Source: Utricularia gibba
Taxonomy: Eukaryota; Streptophyta; Magnoliopsida; Lamiales; Lentibulariaceae
NCBI GenBank assembly: GCA_002189035.1
Contig: NEEC01000002.1
Coordinates: 1,116,001 to 1,180,000, forward strand
Reading direction: 5' to 3'
DNA: 64,000 nt
Part shown: piece by piece, positions 12,690-24,168 of the stretch
Position numbering within the stretch: the first letter of the stretch is position 1
How the letters are laid out: the number at the start of each line of letters is the position of its first letter
Position numbers and translations under genes: made by a program
Notes under the pieces: generated by a model
What the model was told of the DNA's origin: nothing
The model's database searches: none
Seen by the model: the letters and a program-made list of their open reading frames with translations, nothing else

Positions 12690-13247
12690 ATTGTTTTTGG
12701 TGCAGAGAAGGACCATTTGACATAAAGACAATTTGGTGAGAAGGTAGCTGGTTTCCTCGCCATGGTCCATGTCACATGCCCCCAACCCAACCCGGAGTCA
12801 CACAACAAAACTGATGCTGCTGCTATGAAAGCGAAATTCTTGAAATCTGGATTCCCAACCCACCCATGACGCTTTCTCTTTTACATCTTGTGGGGTTTCT
12901 GGTGCTGGTCCAAATCACACTCAATTCCCTCCCTCATCTCTCCTATACACACTCACTGCTCCCATCAGCAAAGCCCACTTCAATACGACGGGTTACTCTG
13001 TGTAACCCCATACCATCTTGTTTGTCTGTATCCCACATCGACAGGGATAACAGCATCCCTTTGGTGCTCCCTCTGGATATTCCCAGAAACAGGATACCAA
13101 TGAAAACCTCTTGTGGGTTAACCCACAGATGACTAACCACTCCTTGTAACCCTAATCTTTTAGGGGTTATATAGCCACCATTTTTTATAGCTTTTTGTTT
13201 GAATAAATAAAATCAGTATTAAGCACACACTCGTTAGAAACATCACG

Positions 13248-13808
13248 AGGTTTGCCAGCAGGGAGAAAAAGGTAAAAACGCCTGGAATCAATTACCTTGG
13301 GTTCAGGTCAGAACCTTAAAAAGGCCTTAAAAAAATGGACAGTCATCGGTTTAATGACAATTTTGCCCCTGATTACTACCCCACCCACACGTATGACGTT
13401 TTTTTTCGAATAACCCCAAGAAAATTAATCATTAATTCCGATTAGGGTTTCCCAGCAGGGAGAAAAAGGTAAAAACGCCCGAATCAATTTCCTTGGAATC
13501 AGGTCAGAACTTTAAACAGGCCTTAAAAAAATGGACAGCCCTCGGTTTAATGACGAGTTTGCCCCTGCTTACTATCGACCGACACGTGTTTCATGTTTTT
13601 TTTTCAAAAAAACTCTTGAAAAATAATCACTAATTCCGATTAGGGTTTCCCAGTAGGGAGAAAAAGGTAAAAATGCCTGAAATCAATTTCCTTGGAATCA
13701 GGTCAGAACCTTAAAAAAATGGACAGCCCTCGATTTAATGACAAGTTTGCCCCTGCTTACTTCCGGCCGACACGTGTTTTACGTTTTTTTTTTGTCGAAA
13801 AAACCCTA
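13248..13808 (+). repeat. Three-copy tandem array, about 198-bp unit, upstream of ARF10
   Basis: Three direct copies begin near 13248, 13446 and 13644. The shared GGGAGAAAAAGGTAAAA block recurs at about 13261, 13458 and 13656. Each copy also has ATGGACAG, TTTAATGAC and TTTGCCCCTG. The third copy lacks about 14 bases around AGGCCTTA. Copies two and three contain ACACGTGT, a G-box/ABRE core; copy one has a degraded version. The array ends 0.9 kb before the ARF10 start, so it may influence ARF10, but no promoter function is shown. Confidence 0.9.
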
Positions 13809-14707
13809 GGAAAATGTTTGGGAATCCCCGTTTGTATTAATTAACTTGGAAACCCGGGGTGAAATTGGAACAATGAAATTGACGCAACTTTCATTTGTAT
13901 TAATGACTGAGATTAGGCTCATAATTATCAGTTGATTATCTTAATAATAATATATTGTTACCCTGGTGTCTTCCGTTACACCGTTGAGTTAGTCCATTAG
14001 CTATGTTTTTTTTCCATTAATAGATTCCATTAATTATTTGAATAAACACTTTGAATTTTTTGAATAAATTTGAAATAGCAAAATGGATCGCCTTTTGGCG
14101 ACGGTGTCGGTTCGGGAATTTGACTTCGGGGGGAGGAGGAGAAGGGATGGCGGGGGTGGGGCGGGAACTTTGACTGAGAGTACATTAGAAAAAGACGATT
14201 TGAGGGGAGACAGAGGTAGGCTTTTTATGTAGGTGCTTCGATTTTAAAGGCTTTGAAGTTGTTATCTTCAATCCGGATACTGAACAACCCAACTTGCTGT
14301 CTCCCATCTCCTTTCTCTCTGCTGGTTTCCCTTCTTTTCCTTTCCTTCATTTTTGTGTTGGTTCGGGGTGGTCTAGTGGTATTTGGTGACATGAGCTCGT
14401 GATGCTTTGTTTTGGGCGTCAGATGGATGTGGGTAATAACCCAGATCTCTGTTTTGGACTTTTGTGTGCTTTCTTTCTTTTTATTGTTTGTGGGTTTTTG
14501 TTTTCTGCCTTAAATTCGATGCCTTTGCTTCGTATTCAATTCAACTCTTATTGGCTGTGTCTGTGGCGTGTTCTTATTGGTTCTGCATCTCCAACACCGC
14601 TACTGCACAGTACTCTGTTTCTTCTGGATTTGCATATTTCTGGGTGTTGTCTGTTTTGAACAGATTCTTGAGTAAGAAGTGAAAAAAAGGCGTCGGAGGA
14701 GGTGAAG

Positions 14708-16810
14708 ATGAAAAACTCGGCTGACAAGAGCGTGGATCCAGAGCTATGGCACGCCTGCGCCGGAGGAACGGTGGAGATTCCGGAGGCGAATACCCGCGTC
14801 TTCTACTTCCCACAGGGACACGCGGAGCACGCCTTCGGACACGTTGATTTTGGGGTTTTGCCCAGAATCCCACCCATGATACCTTGCAGGGTTGCCTATG
14901 TGAAATTCTTGGCAGATCCTGAAACAGATGAAGTTCATGCCAGAATCGGGCTGATTCCTCTGAGGAACAACGATGTTGTCGGTTTTGACGATGAGGGTGA
15001 TACTGGGAGCAAAATGTCCGAGTCCATTGAGAAACCAACTTCCTTTGCAAAGACACTGACTCAGTCTGATGCCAACAATGGCGGGGGATTCTCTGTTCCT
15101 AGGTATTGCGCTGAGACCATTTTCCCACGCTTGGATTACACTGCTGACCCACCTGTGCAGAAGGTGGTTGCTAAAGACATTCATGGAGATAGTTGGAAGT
15201 TCAGGCATATCTACAGAGGAACACCTAGAAGGCACCTTTTGACCACTGGATGGAGTGCATTTGTGAATCATAAGAAGCTTGTGGCTGGTGATTCCATTGT
15301 TTTCCTCAGGTCTGAGGATGGAGACCTCTGCATTGGTCTCCGAAGAGCCAAAAAGGAGTGTGCTGGTTTGGGAGGATATGGAGCTTCATCTCTTTGGGAT
15401 TATGAAACCAAGCTGTCTCCAAGAAATGCCTGCAATGGGAAGATGAGGGAGAGGGGGAGGGTGAAGCCAGAGACAGTCCTTGAGGCTGCTTTCATGGCGG
15501 CAAATGGCCATCCCTTTGAGATCATCTACTACCCCCGTGCCGGCACACCGGAGTTCTGCATCAAGGCCTCCTCTGTGAGGAATGCAATGGCGACACAATG
15601 GCGCCAAGGAATGAGGTTCAAGATGGCCTTTGAAAGCGAGGACTCTTCCAGGATCAGCTGGTTTATGGGCACAGTGGCGTCTGTTCAGTTCAGTGATCCT
15701 AAAAAATGGCCCAATTCTCCATGGAGACTGCTGCAGGTAATCTCTTTCTTGTTCTCCCACCTTGCATTTCCAGATCCACTCATACTGTCTGATGCAATAG
15801 GTAATATGGGATGAGCCTGATCTGCTGCACAATGTGAAGTGCGTCAGCCCTTGGCTAGTGGAAGTAGTGTCAAGCATACCACTTCTGTCAATCCCACCAT
15901 TGCCATCTCAGAGAAACAGGCTGCGGTTTCCGCATCCTATGGATTTTACCCTCGATGGTCGATTTCCAATGCCATCGTTTTTTGGCAACACCCTCCGCCT
16001 GAGCAGTTCCATATGTTGTCTTCCGGACAATATAGCTGCCGGCATACAGGGAGCCAGGCAATCCAAACTGGGAGTTCCCTTTTCGGATCTCCGCATCCGC
16101 AATGAAATGCAGATGGAACTTTTCCACAACGGCAATGCAAGGCAAGCTGCATCTCAGAGGACGCCGAGGATGAGGACATATCCTGCTTGTTGAGTATGGG
16201 CCATAACCCTGATCAAAAATGGGAGAAACAGGAGGAAGGGAGGAGGACTCAGTTTGTCCTCTTTGGTCAGCTCATACTCACTGAAGAGCAAATGTCTCGT
16301 GATCATCAGCAGGGCAGTGAATCACCTTCTCCTTCAATGCCCGAAGGAACTTCGAGTGGCGAAAAATGGAGGACTGAAGTCTCCACTCCTGTGGCAATGG
16401 AGCTTGAGAAACAAGGACTTGATGATGCCACTGAACTCGGCCTTGATGCTCCTCCAGGTATCTGCAAAGTATTCATGGGGCCACAAGATGTGGGTCGAAC
16501 CCTCCATCTATCTGATCTTGGATCATATGAGGAGCTATACGAAACACTCAAACACATGCTAGAAATCGACAGGAGTGACATAATCGGTCATTTGCTGTAC
16601 CTTGATGCTTCTGGTGGTGCAAAGCAAGTTGGGGAAGAGCCATTTAGGTGAGCCTACTGTCACCTGTTAGTCGTCTACGACTACTGCTTTTCAAGTACTG
16701 ATAATCATCAATCTCTGGGCGTTCACATTTGCAGTGATTTCACCACGTCTGCCACAAGACTGATGCTTCTCACAAAACCCTCTACTGTAGCAAGTGGCGC
16801 TGAGAGGTAA
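14708..16810 (+). CDS. ARF10: Auxin response factor ARF10 (ARF10/16/17 clade, miR160 target)
   Basis: Nuclear transcription factor that binds auxin response elements; clade C ARFs act as repressors. Exons are 14708-15736, 15801-16647 and 16736-16810. Order of parts: ELWHACAG start, B3 DNA-binding domain (about residues 112-215, with GGGFSVPRYCAE and RRHLLTTGW), ARF dimerisation domain (about 265-350), a middle region with AGIQGARQ, and a C-terminal PB1 domain (CKVFMGPQDVGRTL, then EEPFSDF). AGIQGARQ is encoded by the miR160 site. Two frame breaks are present. One lies between 16107 and 16180, where frame changes before DISCLLSMG. The other lies at 16739-16740, where one T is missing from the conserved SDF codons. 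Restoring one base at each makes all phases fit. An alternative last exon (16873-17008) could extend the protein by about 45 residues. ARF10 rather than ARF16 is favoured by gene order. Confidence 0.92.
16040..16060 (+). promoter_or_regulatory. miR160 target site in ARF10 mRNA
   Basis: A 21-nt site containing CATACAGGGAGCCAGGCA. Compared with the perfect complement of miR160 as I remember it, only the first base of the site (opposite the miRNA 3' end) differs. The expected cleavage point opposite miRNA bases 10-11 is fully paired. The site is in frame and encodes AGIQGARQ. Confidence 0.95.
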
Positions 16811-17475
16811 CAGACCATCTCTATGAAGTTGGCTTGCAGTGTGGAGATAACCAATCTTGATCACCCTTACAGGAAACTCATCGCTGATTTCGCAATGGCT
16901 GAACCGCGAATGCTCGGCTCTTCTTCGAACCAGACAGGTCCTTCAGCGCGGTTGCCTGAACGGCAGCCCGGATCCCTCCTGAGCTCCTCATCCTCCCTAA
17001 CTAGTTGAGGAGGCGGCTATATCTCCTTCTGTGTTCCTTTCCGTACCTGTAACAGTGTTTCAACTCAACCTGAAGGTTACTAATTGAATGTGAACCTAGA
17101 AAATGTGCACGTTGCTTTGTGACTGATGGTGTGAACAATCCAACAAACCTACAACACAGCATCAGCAAAATCATGAACGTTAGAAAATCAACAACACGGA
17201 TTCAGTTACATTCAACTCAGGACAACATCATGCATGTTAGGACAATGCATTTATTACGATTGGGCACTCATATCAGCGTCAACAACCTCAAAAAGTGGGA
17301 GTGAGTAGACAACAGGGACATGGGAATTAACGAAACAACCGTAGCTAACCATCAAACAATACGATCCTGAATGAGTATCATCATGTACACATAGCCGCCG
17401 ACGGCAGCGGAGACATGGCGTTGGAAGAGCCCGCGGTGTTCCAGATACTGCAAGGGTGGGTTGATCGACACAAAC

Positions 17476-20400
17476 CTATTCCAGAACTGCAACCTCCTGA
17501 TCAACTCTCCAGTAGTTGGCGTCATTGAACTCCAACCCAGCGCCTTCCTCCTCCCCATCAGGTTTTTTTGTGTTGACAGTTTTCTTCAGTGGCCCAGCTT
17601 CGCCGACTATACCTTCCTTGAGGGCTTGCTGCATAGCTCTCTCCGTACCCCTGGATTCTACGCCAACGAATTCAACATCTTCCTCGAACAAAGATGGAAC
17701 GGCAGCATTAATGTTCAGAGTAGAATGTGACTGGGAGGTGCCATCGTGGGGATCTTTAGCACTGACCACGCCATTTGGTACAGAGTTTCCACCTGAAGGG
17801 CAGACTTGAGGAGCCCTCACATCCAGTGAATCGTCCGGATCCACAGAACATCTAGTTGGATCACCAAAGGGGTTCAGGCTTGAACCATCACCCTGGAAAT
17901 CTGATGCCTCTCCCCATGCTACCCATTCAGGGATCGGACGATCGGAAAATGTGTCATCATTTTCTGGCGTCTCAAAATCTAAGGAATTCAAGTCATGAGA
18001 GTCAGCTGCCTTCTCATTTCCAGGATCTGGGCCTGTGCCATCCTTCGATTTGTTAATGCTAAATCCGTTGAAGGAATTAGGATCAAAACTGGAGGAGATG
18101 ACGGCAGAAGTACTACTCTCCATCATATCTTCATCATCTCCAACTACAACCTCATCATCACTACTGCTGTTGCCACTATTCAAACTAACATCTTTCATTG
18201 CTTCAGAAGGCGCACTACCTACAGGAGCTCCTTTCTGGTCATCTTGGAATGCAAACCAGTTGGAATTGGTGAAAAGACTGCCACACGAGAAAGAACCCAG
18301 TCAAGACTACGTGAAAATCGTGGAAGACTCCACATCCAAAAGATTGATTTAGAGGAAAAGTACAGACCTCCCATGCTCGTCTCCCAACCTTAATGACGAA
18401 ATTACAACTTCAGCTGTTTCATCATCAAAGTAAACATCCTGCGAGTCATCACGAGATAAGGAAAACAATTAGCAGATGAATGGCATTCTGAAGAGATGCG
18501 TGGGAGATGAATGATAGTTCCATCATCAACTTGGACGACATGGCTGATGTAGGGATGAATATGCAGACTACCTACCTCCTCATCTCGATCCAGAGATACA
18601 TGACCCTGGAAAATACAGTCATATATAAATCTAAAAATGATAATGTAATAATCCTGGTGTAAAAAATGTATATGCCCAAAAACAGAGTTTTCCAGCCCTA
18701 TTATTTCCAACCTCAGCATCGTCATTATCATAAATCGTGTATCTAAATGCTTGGCTTAAATTATTTGCCAAAGCTGCAACATCAAAATCTTTGTCATTTG
18801 AATCTTCTTCGTCACTATCCCTGACCTTATCCTGCAACGAAGAGGGTCTCCTGCAAGTTGGACTAGAAAAGTTTAGGACGTGAATATTTGCGTCATGAAT
18901 CATCTGCTGGGAAAAAAAAGAAAAAGTATGAATCATCATTTTTTTTTAAATAAAAGATGAATGCCAAAGTAGATCTTGAGCACTGAGAGACCGACTGGAG
19001 GACAATACAGCATAGATATAAAATGGTGGCAGGACATACCCACATGCCCACCGGTAAACATTTTCAACTGCATTACGCTCCTGAAGGACAGTCATTTGCC
19101 AATCAGCCCAACCATCATTCTCCTTCAAAATAGAAAAACGACCAAATTAACAAGATAAAAATGATTGAAATAATTTCCATAGCATATGCCTCCAGACTAG
19201 CTTGATAACGTAATAGATGGACTTATTCTATATGACAAATTCGAAAAAAGAATCATAACCAAAAATGACCATGAATATGAAACCACCTCAAGGTGTTTAT
19301 GGATGCGATCATCACTGTTTCCTAACTGAATTAGCTTATTTGCTATCCTAGTCAAGTGTCCAAAATATCCTGCTCGAGGTGCTTGTCTCCTGGAATCTGA
19401 GGCAGTTGGCTGCATATGACTCAAACAGCAAGCCAAGAATCAGAGAGTTGCCACACCATACACAATCCACCGATAAAGTGAATGCGGGAAAGAAGGTAGC
19501 AGAAATAAAAGTACCACATTATGTTCCCTAGAAACATTCGGGTTTTCCTCTGCAAGAAGGATTTTTCCAGCTAAATCACAATCAACCAGAAGATGATTGA
19601 CAGCAAAATCATCTTTGCTCTCAAGCACCGCAAATACAATGCTCTCCACATGGTGATGTACAGCATTGTTGTATGGATACCTGCATCAAGAAAAAAGAAA
19701 CATTAGACATGTGCATCGACTCCCATGCAGCAAAATTGCTCTGGTACAATTAACTTTGATGCACGGATGATATAGTGCAGCTGATACGTTAAAGAGATGT
19801 TAAGACAAATTCTTACTCAAAGAGCAAATCAAAAATCCTCCGAATGGCTCCAGAGCTAACCAATTCGTTTACTGCTGCCTCGTTGCCAGATTTCATCAAC
19901 AATGATAAGAATTCAACAATCTAAAACGTTACAAGAAAAAATGTAAAATGGCAAGGACACAAGGACGCGCTTCTGGGGAATGAAAAAAACAAGAGACTAA
20001 CAGAAAGATGAGAGTAATAGGATCAAGAATGCGGGGCCCAGTCAAATCTTACATTATGCTAATTATTTAAATAAAAATATGTCTTCTCATTAAATTTAAG
20101 CTGTAAGAAAACAAAAGGAGAGACAAATCGCATTAGCAGGTCATCTCACCTTTAAGCGATGCTTTCCAAGAGGAGGTCTTAACTCACCGAAGGTTGTGGG
20201 CAACATATTCTCATCGGATGAAATATCCAAGAGCTTTAACAAGTCACCTGAAAAGGATTTTTAGATAACTAAGCAGGCTCATGGTGTAATTGTCGATTGA
20301 ACATCAAAGATAAAAGACATGACAAGGGTAAAGAATTAACAACGATACATTTTCCTTTAGCTTCACCAAAAAGGTTTGTGCTGATTTAAAGAAATCCACT

Positions 20401-22980
20401 GCAGCCACCGCTAGTTTAACAATGCAACAAAAACAAGGAAAATGAAGATCATGCGCAATCGTGGCATATAATCTCACCAAGAGGCAGGAGCATAGCACCA
20501 ACAGTGTCTGGATTAACCCTCATAGGTGATTCATATGCTCGTTGATTTCTGAATGAGTACATAACTGGAGGAGGAAGAGATCTTTTATTATCCAACAACG
20601 AGATGCACACAGAAAGAGAATTTACAAGGGAAGATCTTGAATGCAAGTCTTCAAGTGCATGGCCAAATATCCTCGTGACGAAGCTACATATAAGGAGAGC
20701 CATAAATCCGATAATCAATCAACAATGTCATGCAGCAAAACACTAATAAGAACTCCTCAAACCTAGGACTGGATAATTTGGTGGCAAGTGGTGAAGGATA
20801 TGTCCTCGTTATTGCGCATAATGTTTCTGCTGCATTTGCATGCACTTCACAAGAATTCTAGAAGCAACAGACATGCAATGGTTAGATGCTGAATGTTCAA
20901 GAATCTCTCCTGAGGATAGAAACAATGCATAACAAAAAAAAAAAAGCATTTTTATTGAAAAATATATCTAAAAGCTGGAAGAAAAAATATCATGCAAATA
21001 CAGTGGATCATCTAAAGAAACAGTTCTCATACTTACTGATTTGTTTAGCTTATCCACGATCATTTCTAATAAGCAGCTATCGGCAAGCCATTGCATGACT
21101 TCCGATGAATTTGGGTACAAATGATCATCTGCACCAACAAGTCGAACCAAAACCTGAAAAAACAAAAAGCAGTACACCATATCAGATGCGGGATAGTGAA
21201 CTACAACTCTCCTAAAGGTCATGAACGCTCAGTGAAATCAGTGGTTTTCTCAACCTCCATGATGGATGTAATTCCAATTAAATCAACCAGCTTTCTGATA
21301 ACATCTTGGTGAACCTGCAAATAACAAACACACAGAAGAACAGTGACGTTCAAAGTAAAGGTTTTTTTTGTGAAATTATGGAAATAATGTCTGATCAGTG
21401 GTATTTCAACGCCGGTCTTTCAAGTATCAGTAAACCCACATTGCAACACAATCAAATCCTGAATTTTCCTTCATACTGTTAAGCTAGCACGAATGATTCA
21501 ATCTATACAATAAAATTATTCCGGCAACTAATATTTATCAATAAAAATCATGGAAATAAAAAAAAATTGCTTGGGAAGGATGGCACAATATCTGGCATCA
21601 ATCAGGACAAAATCTATAGATTTTTTGTAAGTATTTTGAAGAAATTAGGAAATGAGAAAAAAGGGAGAAGTATGCAATGACCCTTTCACAAGCAACAATG
21701 CTGTGGAAAAGAAAAATAGAGGAACATGAAAGTTGAGGAAAAGGGCAGCTAGAAAAGCTATAAATTAGACTAGAATAAAAGGGTTCATAAATTGCATGAC
21801 ACGGCACCTTGACATAATTCATCAGAGGAATGGCCTTCCGTAACATTAGACAGACAACAACCTGCATACATTAAAGATTGCATCTTAGACCTTAAAAGTT
21901 AATTGCACTCCAGCTTGAAATCTAAGAAAACAAAAATCAACCTTGCCAAAGTATCCAGCCAGCAATGCACTATGCGTATGGTCGGGTTCCAGAAATGAGA
22001 AAAGCAAATCCATAAGCTGCCATACAACGGAAATCCATCAGCTGCTCACATTACTTTGATTTTCTAAACACAGTAATCTTACCTCCTCTTCCTCAACCAA
22101 AGTCTTCAAGATGACATCAATTTCACATGTAAATATTTCGCAAGCAACAAATGGAAACCTAAGCATGGGAGACAACATATATATAAGGAGAATTCCAACA
22201 AAAGCTTCCATTATATGTTTCCTTCACATGATCGATTAAAAAAGCTCCCAGAAAAACGTTGATAAATAGGTAATAAACTCTGAACTCAATGTAGACATAC
22301 TTGAAAGCTCTCTTGGTATCAGCATCCTCGGGAGCCTCATCAACAATATAATGCAACAACTGCTCAACTTGAGATCTATCTCTCAAACTAAGAAAAATTA
22401 GACATTAAAGTAAGAAATAGAATGATGACCATGACGCCAATGAAGAAACAAGATTTATTAGGATCTCATTCTGATCAGAAAATAATAAGCTGTGTTGTCA
22501 AGGCTAAACCATACAAATTTATGAGACGACTGTTCAGCGCTTTGCACTCTTGGATTATCTCTTCTTCATCTAAAAGTTCTTCCAAGGTAAAGTTCTCCCG
22601 GTCCAGTACAGAGTCAACCTGAATTCACAAAATATACAATTATGGCATCAGTAAGGAAGCTGTTACAAGCAATTCAAAAAGTAGGAACATGAAAAATTTA
22701 TATGAAAACTTAAAGACTGAAGCAGACTCCAGCTGAGCATATTCACATAAATGATTTCATCATACAATAGCACCATCATCACTCCCGTCCATAGACTAAA
22801 AAAATACACGCCACATCTCGCACAAAGCAAATTATAGTCGAAAGAACATCATCAATCGAACAATTCGGCTATCATGCATTTCAAAAATCCCAAACTCTAG
22901 GACGAAGTAAAAATTCGAAATCGCCTACGCCAAAAACTTACTGGAGAAGAAGCGGAGAGAGCTGTGAGCTTCCAAAACAT
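17476..22980 (-). CDS. SAPS-domain SIT4 phosphatase-associated protein (PP6 regulatory subunit)
   Basis: Start MFWKLTALSASSPVDS at 22978-22980; first exon 22942-22980, second 22515-22618. Many short exons follow on the minus strand, ending with NYWRVDQEVAVLE and a stop at 17476. The N-terminal two thirds is the helical SAPS domain: DRENFTLEELLDEEE, then SQVEQLLHYIVDEAPEDAD, then the LLAGYFGKV and CLMLRK region. It ends with QERNAVENVYRWACG and RRPSSLQDKVRDSDEED. The C-terminal part is acidic and Ser-rich with EWVAWGE and SLFEEDVEFVGVE motifs typical of plant members. Homologues are regulatory subunits of PP6/Sit4 phosphatases. The gene is convergent with ARF10, as I recall for At2g28350/At2g28360. 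I saw no frame break, but not every internal exon was phase-checked. Confidence 0.92.
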
Positions 22981-23169
22981 ATCGTCCGTCTACAAGCCCG
23001 CAATGTAAAAAGCCCGTCAGTAACGCCAGGGATTGAGGAGATGCCCAGCGGATCCGAAAACTTGGAAACTGAATCAGCAAGAAGCACCGGACAAGAACAA
23101 TAGAAGATGACCGCTGCGGATTCAAACGAGGAATCTGCGTCGAAGTTGGAAGCGTGGATTTGCATAAAC

Positions 23170-24168
23170 CCTAATATTCGAAGATCATTGAGCCCGCAAG
23201 TTATCCAGCGCGGCTCCCTTGTGATTACCTTCTCTTGCTTTATTTTGTTTATTTTATGTTCTATATTATATAAATAAATTATAATATAATAATTTCTTAA
23301 ATTCAGACCATTATTTCAATGTGGTAATAACGTTAGGTTTTGAAAAACCACAACAGAATTAATTTTAATAAAATAAAAATATTGATAAAATGATAATTTA
23401 TATATATTTAAAAGTGTTTTTTAATAATAATTCTTACAACATTGATTAATCTTTGTAAATGCAAATTACATTTCATCATAGTTATTAACAATCTTATTTT
23501 AAAAATCTAAAAATTAAATACGATATTTTAAAAATTCATTTACATTATATAAATTTATACATTATATTTTATATTATTATAATTTTTTAATAAATTTTCA
23601 ATACTTATAGTAATTTTAAAATCAATTTTGACTGAAGAAAATTAAAAATAGATTACATTCACTATACTCACAGCTCATCTAGAAAATTAATTATCCGTAC
23701 AATCTCTAACTCATATAATGATTTAAAGTTTTTATATTACATATAGTCACTTTTTTCACATATTGAATAAGAGATGGCCACATGTCTAATAGAACTTTGT
23801 ACTCCCATAATGTATGCTTACTTTAAATATTAAATTCACTGTATAATATATAATTAAAAGCAAAAAAAAATCACCATCCTAGAAACTTTTTTATAAATGT
23901 CTAACCGTCAATTAAAAAATTTGATCAAGTTATGTATTTATTATTTAAGCTCCATGTATATGCTAAACAGTTCATTGGCAATGACCATAATTTAATTTAA
24001 AACGCAATAAACTTTATTTTTTCATGGAAGAATGTCCACTAAACTCAATATCATAGAACAACAACTGAGTCATACCAAGTACACATGTCAAGGGAGGGAT
24101 GCCTCGTTGATGAAGATGATGATGAGTTTAGTGACAATAATTTTGTATTCTATTCCACTGGTCGGGAA
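23170..24168. other. AT-rich spacer between the SAPS gene and DRB2
   Basis: About 1 kb of AT-rich sequence with no coding signal. It should hold the SAPS promoter at its left end and the DRB2 3' UTR at its right end. No repeats of note. Confidence 0.6.

Noticed and set aside
12410-12808. Several overlapping minus-strand ORFs
   Set aside because: They owe their length to the (GT)n repeat, which reads open in several frames as THTH or similar.
13248-13808. CRISPR-like array
   Set aside because: Units are about 198 bases with no short repeat/spacer pattern, in a plant nuclear context.
16823-17008. Separate small gene after ARF10
   Set aside because: More likely ARF10 3' UTR or an alternative last exon, because a GT donor at 16807 and an AG acceptor at 16872 fit the ARF10 frame.
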